This document shows positions 1-4,131 of a stretch of 5,576 bases of DNA, piece by piece. The notes below the pieces were generated by a model. That model was given only the letters and a program-made list of their open reading frames with translations, searched no databases and had not been told where the DNA came from. The stretch comes from Candidatus Aminicenantota bacterium. Lineage in GTDB: Bacteria > Acidobacteriota > Aminicenantia > Aminicenantales > Aminicenantaceae. The DNA is taken from assembly GCA_013139435.1 (NCBI GenBank), contig WTAW01000205.1, positions 1 through 5,576 on the forward strand. The letters are read 5' to 3'. Numbering within the stretch: position 1 is the stretch's first letter; the number at the start of each line of letters is the position of its first letter. Both the position numbers and the translations under genes were made by a program.

Positions 1-1
1 G

Positions 2-286
2 GAAAAAGAATCTGAGAAGGCGAAGACATCCGAGGAGAAAAAAGTCGTCGAAAAAAAATACGAAAGCCAGATCACCGAGGTGAAGCAGAAACACAAGACA
101 GAGAAGACCTTGATCAAGCAGAGACACGAGAAAGAGGAGAAAAAGGCCAAAGAAGTTAAATCAAAAACGAAGAAAACCGAAAAGAAAGAAGTGAAAGAAA
201 CTGAACAATCAAAGGTAAAAAAGAATAAAAAAATAGATAAAGAGGGCTCCAAAGAGTCAAAAACAGGAAAGACCAAAAAGATATGA
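2..286 (+). CDS. C-terminal part of a Lys/Glu-rich low-complexity protein (5' end outside window)
   Basis: The reading frame is open from the first bases of the window to a TGA at 284-286, giving about 94 residues. The other two forward frames contain stops early on. The residues are dominated by Lys and Glu, with scattered Thr, Ser, Val and Gln and almost no aromatic or large hydrophobic residues. This suggests a highly charged, disordered or coiled-coil tail rather than a folded catalytic domain. A GTG at 80 could serve as an internal start, but no convincing Shine-Dalgarno sequence precedes it and the frame is already open upstream, so I read this as the 3' end of a longer gene. The family is not recognisable. 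Such tails occur on nucleic-acid-binding proteins, but that is only a possibility. The gene converges on a truncated thioesterase start on the other strand, and its stop lies next to the suspected junction, so its native end may be missing. No terminator follows it. Confidence 0.5.
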   Translation, partial: EKESEKAKTSEEKKVVEKKYESQITEVKQKHKTEKTLIKQRHEKEEKKAKEVKSKTKKTEKKEVKETEQSKVKKNKKIDKEGSKESKTGKTKKI

Positions 287-382
287 GATTCGCGCGCTAT
301 AAGCAGATTGATGAACATGCCCGTTGTAATCGATCTCAGACGGCCTGACAGTCATCTCTGTTTCGAACTTTTTGTAGATCAT
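257..382 (-). pseudogene. Truncated start of a 4-hydroxybenzoyl-CoA-type (hotdog) acyl-CoA thioesterase
   Basis: On the minus strand an ATG at 382-380 opens a 41-codon frame. Its first 28 residues read like the N-terminus of a hotdog thioesterase: a short beta strand (TEMTVRPSEID), then DYNGHVHQSAY. This matches the family pattern of a catalytic Asp followed by GHV-x-N/H-x-x-Y. The Asp at residue 18 and the GHVH at 21-24 are present. After Tyr28 the expected helix is absent; the frame becomes the antisense of the Lys-rich gene and stops at 257-259. A full-length member has roughly 130-150 residues, so about 80% is missing. A Shine-Dalgarno-like AAGGGA lies 7-8 bases before the ATG, and the start is 22 bases after the EamA stop on the same strand. 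It was probably the next gene of that operon. The fragment cannot be functional. Either the locus was rearranged near 285-300 or the contig is misjoined there. The family call is from recognition of the motif, not a search. Confidence 0.6.
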
Positions 383-404
383 TGCGGTTCCCTTCTTGCT
401 TAGA

Positions 405-1292
405 TTATTCACGAGGAATCAGTATTTTATTTGAATGGTCTAAACTGAAGATTTTTATGAAAATAAGAATCTGACTCACCAGTATAACACATCCTCCTGC
501 GGTGGTCCGGAGAGATGGGATCTCATTGAGGAAAAGAAAGGCAAATAGAATTCCATAAACCGGTTCAAGAGAGCTGATAATGCTAGCTGTTTGGGCCTTG
601 ATGTGTCTCATGCCTTTGATGAAGAGAGTATGTGAACCCGCAGTGCACACGGTTCCTAGAATGATAAGTAAGAGAATATCTCTGCTGGATAGTGAGGGCT
701 TCAATAAGAAGAGGAAGGGACAAAGGAAGATCGTGGCAAAAAAATCTTGGAAGAATGCAATGCTCAAAGGAGAGAGCTTCTGTGTGAGTTTTCTGTTGAA
801 AATAGTAAGGATTGCAAAGGTAAAACCCGCTAAGAGACCCCAGAGCACACCTCTGAAAGTGGCATTGTGGATGTGAAAGTTTGGGATGATCAGCAAAACG
901 CCAAAAAGACACAGCAATGAAAAAAGCACGTTTATTTTAACCAGTCTCTCCTTGAAAAAAAGCGGCTCAAGAAAAGTCGTAAACACAGGGAATGTCGAAT
1001 AAGAAAGCAAGCCTATCGCAACACTCGAGACTTGAATCGATTGAAAAAATGACACCCAATGAACGGATAGCATAAATCCGAGAAAAAGAAGAATGAGATA
1101 GGTTTTGGAGGGTGTTATGGCAAACCCTTGGCGCGAGATAAGGAGGATGAGAGCCAGTGCCAGGCTCGCAAAGAAAACGCGTCCCAGCACGATGAAAAGA
1201 GGGGAGAAAGGAAGCCATTTACCGAAGAGTCCGGCCAATCCGAACAGCAGAACTGCCGAATGAATGTCTATAAGCCCAGTCTTTTTGCTCAT
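405..1292 (-). CDS. EamA/DMT-family membrane transporter
   Basis: The product has 295 residues, the usual length for a ten-helix drug/metabolite transporter superfamily protein of the inner membrane. Two EamA repeats are visible, roughly residues 10-136 and 146-279. Each ends in the characteristic segment: a Pro-containing helix, a short loop with a conserved Glu (FKER near 113-116; FLNE near 254-257) and a Gly-rich final helix. The second repeat has the typical LEPVYG at 242-247. Nearly every 20-residue stretch is hydrophobic, and the C-terminal tail is short and charged. Members export amino acids, metabolites or nucleotide sugars; the substrate cannot be inferred here. The ATG at 1292-1290 is the first possible start, because an in-frame TAG lies immediately upstream. 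It has no good Shine-Dalgarno sequence at normal distance; the strong AAAAGGAG at 1336-1329 instead serves an overlapping out-of-frame ATG. The gene is transcribed away from dnaX, and its downstream neighbour is the truncated thioesterase start. Confidence 0.9.
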   Translation of the reverse strand: MSKKTGLIDIHSAVLLFGLAGLFGKWLPFSPLFIVLGRVFFASLALALILLISRQGFAITPSKTYLILLFLGFMLSVHWVSFFQSIQVSSVAIGLLSYSTFPVFTTFLEPLFFKERLVKINVLFSLLCLFGVLLIIPNFHIHNATFRGVLWGLLAGFTFAILTIFNRKLTQKLSPLSIAFFQDFFATIFLCPFLFLLKPSLSSRDILLLIILGTVCTAGSHTLFIKGMRHIKAQTASIISSLEPVYGILFAFLFLNEIPSLRTTAGGCVILVSQILIFIKIFSLDHSNKILIPRE

Positions 1293-1323
1293 CTATAAAA
1301 ACATATACTAGTCGCCCTTCCAT
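1219..1323 (-). CDS. Possible 34-codon upstream ORF overlapping the EamA gene start
   Basis: On the minus strand an AAAAGGAG at 1336-1329 is followed, five bases later, by an ATG at 1323-1321. The frame runs 34 codons to a TAA at 1221-1219. It overlaps the first 74 bases of the EamA gene in a different frame. The peptide begins MEGRLVYVFIDEQKDW and resembles nothing I know. The ribosome-binding site is much better than anything in front of the EamA ATG itself, so this could be a leader ORF that brings ribosomes to the transporter start by reinitiation or coupling. It could also be a chance ORF, or the result of a single-base error that hides a longer EamA N-terminus. Translation is unproven. 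Confidence 0.28.
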   Translation of the reverse strand: MEGRLVYVFIDEQKDWAYRHSFGSSAVRIGRTLR

Positions 1324-1388
1324 AGCAACTCCTTTTCAGGGAACGGAGCATTTCCAAAACCGTGATGGATGACATTTAGAATGATCAG

Positions 1389-1394
1389 ATTATA
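1389..1394 (-). promoter_or_regulatory. Candidate -10 element for the EamA transcript
   Basis: The minus strand carries a perfect TATAAT at 1394-1389, about 65 bases before the upstream-ORF ATG and about 95 before the EamA ATG. The corresponding -35 region (about 1412-1418, reading AACTGA or AAACTG) is poor. The site lies inside the left arm of the palindrome. The right arm differs here (TTGTGT in place of TTATAT), so only one arm carries the -10 motif. Transcription from here would start near 1382. Confidence 0.3.
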
Positions 1395-1457
1395 TGGTTT
1401 CGAAAACACGCTCAGTTTCCCCAGCGAGGAAAATTCGCTCGGATCCGGGCTTCCCTC

Positions 1458-1478
1458 ACATCTCCCTTAAGGAGATGT
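1458..1478. other. Perfect 8-bp hairpin at the centre of the palindrome, masking an AAGGAG
   Basis: ACATCTCC at 1458-1465 is perfectly complementary to GGAGATGT at 1471-1478 across a five-base loop. The right side of the stem contains most of a Shine-Dalgarno AAGGAG (1469-1474) that stands seven bases before an ATG at 1482. That ATG opens a 17-codon ORF ending with TAA at 1533-1535. No T-run follows, so this is not an intrinsic terminator. It may simply be the tip of the larger palindrome. Confidence 0.6.
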
Positions 1479-1598
1479 ACCATGCCCGTCCAGCCCTTCT
1501 CGCGGTTTTCTCAACCACACAATCTGATCACTTAATAATGTTATCAAGAATTCACTACATCACGGTTTAGGAAATGCTCCCTTGATAGAAAATAATTT

Positions 1599-1626
1599 TT
1601 GTTTTCCTCAAGAAATGTGCTATTAT
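1599..1626 (+). promoter_or_regulatory. Candidate sigma70-type promoter for dnaX-ybaB-recR-PFOR
   Basis: TTGTTT at 1599-1604 and TATTAT at 1621-1626 are separated by 16 bases in an AT-rich stretch just outside the right edge of the palindrome. The -10 matches TATAAT at five of six positions and the -35 matches only TTG. An overlapping TATAAG at 1624-1629 is an alternative -10. The inferred start near 1633 would leave a leader of about 70 bases before the dnaX ATG. It is the best promoter-like sequence between the palindrome and dnaX. Confidence 0.45.
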
Positions 1627-1705
1627 AAGGTTTACAGAAAGGGACTTTGAGTCTTTACCCCATATCAATCGCCCGATTACGTAAACGGATTAGTTTAGGA
1701 TCACA

Positions 1706-3169
1706 ATGAGCTATTTAATTTACGCACGAAAATACAGGCCTATGACCTTTGAGGAAATGATCGGTCAGAAGCCTGTCGTTCAAACATTGAAAAACGCTGT
1801 CCAGAATAACAGGGTCTCGCAGGCCTACATATTTTCCGGCATGAGAGGAGTGGGGAAGACAACTGCGGCCCGGATTCTGGCAAAGGCACTCAATTGCCAG
1901 GACGGACCGACGCCTACACCATGCAATAAATGCGAGTTCTGTACAGGGATCAATGAGGATCGTTCGGTCGACGTGCTCGAGATCGACGGCGCTTCCAACC
2001 GTGGGATCGATGAGGTCCGATCCCTCCGTGAAGGAGTGAAGTATAAACCCCTCCACAGCCGCTACAAGGTTATCATTATCGACGAAGTCCATATGCTCAC
2101 ACGCGAAGCTTTTAATGCGCTTTTGAAGACCCTGGAGGAGCCACCCTCCCATACAGTCTTCATATTTGCCACAACAGAATTTCACAAAGTTCCTGCCACG
2201 ATCATCTCTCGATGTCAGCACTTCGAATTCAAGAAGATCTCCCAGAAGGAGCTCATCAATCATCTTTTAGATATAGCAAAAAAGGAAAATATCACTCTTT
2301 CGCCCTTTGGCTTAAATCTGATCGCTGAAGCGGCGGATGGCAGTCTCAGGGACGTCCTGAGCCTTCTTGACCAGGCTGTGGCTTTCTCAGGGGATGTTAT
2401 CAATGATGAGGATCTGAAAGAGATTTTGGGAACCATAAGCCATAATGTTCTTCTCCAGTTCTCCACAGCCATTCTTGAGGAAAATTCGGATAAGGTCTTT
2501 GCCCTGGTCGAAGAGATAATAGAGAACGGATTTGACCTTCGTTTTTTCTACAAAGAGCTCATCCAGCATTTTAGGAACCTGTTGCTCGTACGCACGGTTG
2601 AAGATTCTCAAGACTTGCTTCCCTTTGCCAAGGAAGATATGGAAAATCTAAAAAAAGTAGCAGAGAAATCCTCTGTTGAAGAGCTTTTGCGATACCTTGT
2701 CGCTCTTCAGGACGGGGAGCAAGGACTAAAGTTTTCTTCTCATGCAAGGATCTATCTGGAAGCTCAATTAGTAAAATTGTGTCACTACAAAAAGATCGTC
2801 CCCTTGAAGAGTATCCTCAAGGATATCCAAGATATCAAAAAAGAGTTAAAAAGATCTTTACAAAGTTCCAGAACACCCAATTATCAACATTCGAATTACT
2901 CTGCGAATAACAGGATGGAACCTCCTATTGATCGTGTGCCAAGTCAAGATATCGTCCCTCAAGATCCTCCGCCAAAACCAGATAAAAAGGAGCCAGAGGC
3001 GATCCAAAAAGATATCAAGAAGGACGCACCGTCAGAGAAAGTGGAAAAAAGCAAGACAAAGGAAAGAGAGGTCGATATCGCGTTGAAGGACCCAACGGTC
3101 AGAAATTTTATGGAAACCTTTAAAGCACAGATCCTTTCTGTGGAACAAATAAAGAAGACGAAAAAGTAA
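1706..3169 (+). CDS. dnaX: DNA polymerase III subunit tau/gamma (clamp-loader ATPase)
   Basis: The product has 487 residues and is the ATPase motor subunit of the replicative clamp loader, which opens and loads the beta clamp and ties the polymerase cores to the replisome. Domain I carries the N-terminal YARKYRP motif, Walker A GMRGVGKT at 45-52 and a zinc module with Cys64, Cys73, Cys76 and Cys79. Walker B DEVH is at 126-129, the SRC motif with its arginine finger at 168-170, and sensor-2 GSLRD at 212-216. Domain III follows to about 370, then a Pro/Lys/Glu-rich linker. The last ~30 residues contain DPTVRNFMETF, resembling the short conserved C-terminal segment of many non-enterobacterial DnaX proteins. 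The protein is shorter than E. coli tau (643), mainly through a reduced C-terminal region. The start is set by AGGA at 1697-1700, five bases before the ATG. An in-phase A AAA AAA heptamer at 2650-2656 is discussed in the findings. The gene begins a tight run with ybaB and recR. Confidence 0.97.
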   Translation: MSYLIYARKYRPMTFEEMIGQKPVVQTLKNAVQNNRVSQAYIFSGMRGVGKTTAARILAKALNCQDGPTPTPCNKCEFCTGINEDRSVDVLEIDGASNRGIDEVRSLREGVKYKPLHSRYKVIIIDEVHMLTREAFNALLKTLEEPPSHTVFIFATTEFHKVPATIISRCQHFEFKKISQKELINHLLDIAKKENITLSPFGLNLIAEAADGSLRDVLSLLDQAVAFSGDVINDEDLKEILGTISHNVLLQFSTAILEENSDKVFALVEEIIENGFDLRFFYKELIQHFRNLLLVRTVEDSQDLLPFAKEDMENLKKVAEKSSVEELLRYLVALQDGEQGLKFSSHARIYLEAQLVKLCHYKKIVPLKSILKDIQDIKKELKRSLQSSRTPNYQHSNYSANNRMEPPIDRVPSQDIVPQDPPPKPDKKEPEAIQKDIKKDAPSEKVEKSKTKEREVDIALKDPTVRNFMETFKAQILSVEQIKKTKK

Positions 3170-3182
3170 GAGGAGAGGATAA

Positions 3183-3494
3183 ATGAAAGGCGTAGGAAAC
3201 TTACAAAAAATGCTCAAACAGGCCAAAGACATGCAGGATAAGCTCCAGAGGGAAACAGCAGAGATGAGAGTCGAAGGGTCGAGCGGTGGGGGAATGATCA
3301 CAGTCATGCTTGATGGGAATAAAAATTTGATTAGCTGCACGATCGATTCTGAAGTCGTGAATAAGGATGATGTGGAGATGCTGCAGGATTTGATCATTGC
3401 GGCATTTAATGATGCCACAGCCAAAGTCGAGGAAGCCCTTCAGGAGAAATTGGGAGCAATGGGAGCAGGACTCAAAATTCCAGGACTCTTTTGA
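3183..3494 (+). CDS. ybaB: YbaB/EbfC family nucleoid-associated protein
   Basis: The product has 103 residues, the usual length for this family of small dimeric DNA-binding proteins found on the nucleoid. The N-terminus (about 4-30) is an amphipathic helix rich in Lys, Met and Gln, typical of the family. It is followed by the VEGSSGGGMITVMLDG strand-turn-strand segment near 30-45, a second strand pair, and a C-terminal helix (about 61-92). The sequence ends PGLF, another common family feature. A strong GGAG-containing ribosome-binding site (around 3171-3179) precedes the ATG, 13 bases after the dnaX stop. The stop overlaps the recR start by one base. The position between dnaX and recR is the conserved context of this gene; a role in recombination or repair with RecR is suggested by that context but is not settled for the family. 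Confidence 0.95.
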   Translation: MKGVGNLQKMLKQAKDMQDKLQRETAEMRVEGSSGGGMITVMLDGNKNLISCTIDSEVVNKDDVEMLQDLIIAAFNDATAKVEEALQEKLGAMGAGLKIPGLF

Positions 3495-4102
3495 TGTTCG
3501 CACAAGATCATCCTCTGAACCGGCTCATAGATGAGATCAAGAAAATCCCGGGTATCGGGGCAAAATCCGCCCAAAGGATCGCGCTCCACTTCATCGGTCT
3601 TCCTCAGGAGGATGCAGATAGACTGACGGAAGCTATCCAGGATGCCAAAAAGAAGATCTTCTACTGTTCCATCTGCAACAGCCTCACTCATGTGGATCCC
3701 TGTGATTATTGTACGGATAACGGATTCAGTGATGAATTTTTATGTATTGTCGAAGAACCTTTCAACATCATATCGATAGAAAAGACCGGGATATACAAAG
3801 GGAAATACCATGTTCTTTTGGGTGCGCTCTCTCCACTGAAGGGGATCGGTCCCGATGAGTTGAAACTGGACAGACTCATCGATAGGATCAAAAATGGGAA
3901 TTTTGAAGAGATCATCATCGCCACAAATCCCACTGTGGAGGGAGAGGCGACCGCTCATTATATTGTAAAAATACTCAAAGACTTTCAAGTCAAACTGACG
4001 AGGTTGGCCATGGGGCTTCCTGTCGGTTCTGACATCGATTTTGCCGATCAGGTCACCATCAAAAAATCGTTGGAAGGCAGAACAGAAATAATAGAAAAAT
4101 AA
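3494..4102 (+). CDS. recR: Recombination mediator protein RecR
   Basis: The product has 202 residues, close to the standard RecR length (about 200). RecR forms a ring-shaped clamp and, with RecO (and RecF), loads RecA onto SSB-coated single-stranded DNA during gap repair. The N-terminus has a helix-hairpin-helix (IKKIPGIGAKSAQRIA, about 15-30). A C4 zinc finger follows with Cys58, Cys61, Cys70 and Cys73. The Toprim domain runs from about 81, with CIVEEP at 84-89 and the ATNPTVEGEATA segment at 143-154, and LAMGLPVGSDIDFAD at 171-185 is the usual conserved C-terminal block. All key elements are intact. I chose the ATG at 3494, whose A is the last base of the ybaB TGA. This one-base overlap implies translational coupling, and an AGGA at 3482-3485 lies eight bases upstream. 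A TTG at 3491 could add one residue but is less likely. Confidence 0.97.
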   Translation: MFAQDHPLNRLIDEIKKIPGIGAKSAQRIALHFIGLPQEDADRLTEAIQDAKKKIFYCSICNSLTHVDPCDYCTDNGFSDEFLCIVEEPFNIISIEKTGIYKGKYHVLLGALSPLKGIGPDELKLDRLIDRIKNGNFEEIIIATNPTVEGEATAHYIVKILKDFQVKLTRLAMGLPVGSDIDFADQVTIKKSLEGRTEIIEK

Positions 4103-4131
4103 CACATATAGCTTTTTGAGGAGATAGAGCC

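Larger units (their letters stand above)
1333..1592. repeat. Large imperfect palindrome (inverted arms of ~80 bp), MITE-like or structured-RNA element
   Basis: The two halves of this intergenic region are reverse complements over long blocks. These are 1345-1367 with 1558-1580 (22 of 23 positions), 1368-1376 with 1537-1545 (nine positions, one G-T), 1382-1391 with 1521-1530 (10 of 10), 1395-1399 with 1513-1517, 1402-1407 with 1505-1510, and 1409-1411 with 1502-1504. An outer TTTTC at 1333-1337 also matches GAAAA at 1588-1592. The right arm carries about 12 extra bases (1546-1557). The centre holds nested pairing of 1446-1450 with 1484-1488 around a hairpin at 1458-1478, plus a small hairpin 1423-1427/1435-1439 on the left side. 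No transposase gene and no clear target-site duplication are visible. The element could be a non-autonomous inverted-repeat (MITE-like) insertion, a decayed inverted duplication, or the template of a long hairpin RNA. I looked for SRP RNA, which precedes dnaX in Bacillus, but its conserved apical motif is absent. Apart from the promoters listed, 1293-1705 holds no other recognisable gene. Confidence 0.8.

Noticed and set aside
287..404. Intrinsic terminator between the convergent Lys-rich gene and the EamA gene
   Set aside because: No GC-rich stem followed by a T-run is visible on either strand; the TCAG/CTGA pairing near 337-349 is too short.
1382..1530. 6S RNA
   Set aside because: The length is near, but the hallmark large central bubble between closing and terminal stems is not clear, and the pairing continues well outside this segment.
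1345..1580. SRP (scRNA/ffs) RNA upstream of dnaX, as in Bacillus
   Set aside because: The position and long-hairpin shape fit. However, the conserved apical motif with the GGAA loop and AGCAG bulge is absent on both strands, and the outer 23-bp stem does not look like an Alu domain.
1715..2263. 182-codon minus-strand ORF
   Set aside because: It lies entirely antisense to the well-conserved dnaX ATPase domain and has no recognisable domain; it is a shadow frame.
2278..2284. Phased A AAA AAG heptamer in dnaX, identical to the E. coli dnaX slippery sequence
   Set aside because: Slippage here would stop at 2326-2328, giving a ~207-residue product cut inside the AAA+ module. That is not a plausible gamma subunit, and I saw no supporting downstream hairpin.
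3491..3493. TTG as the recR start
   Set aside because: It would add only one residue. The adjacent ATG at 3494 overlaps the ybaB stop in the typical TGATG coupling arrangement and has good ribosome-binding spacing.
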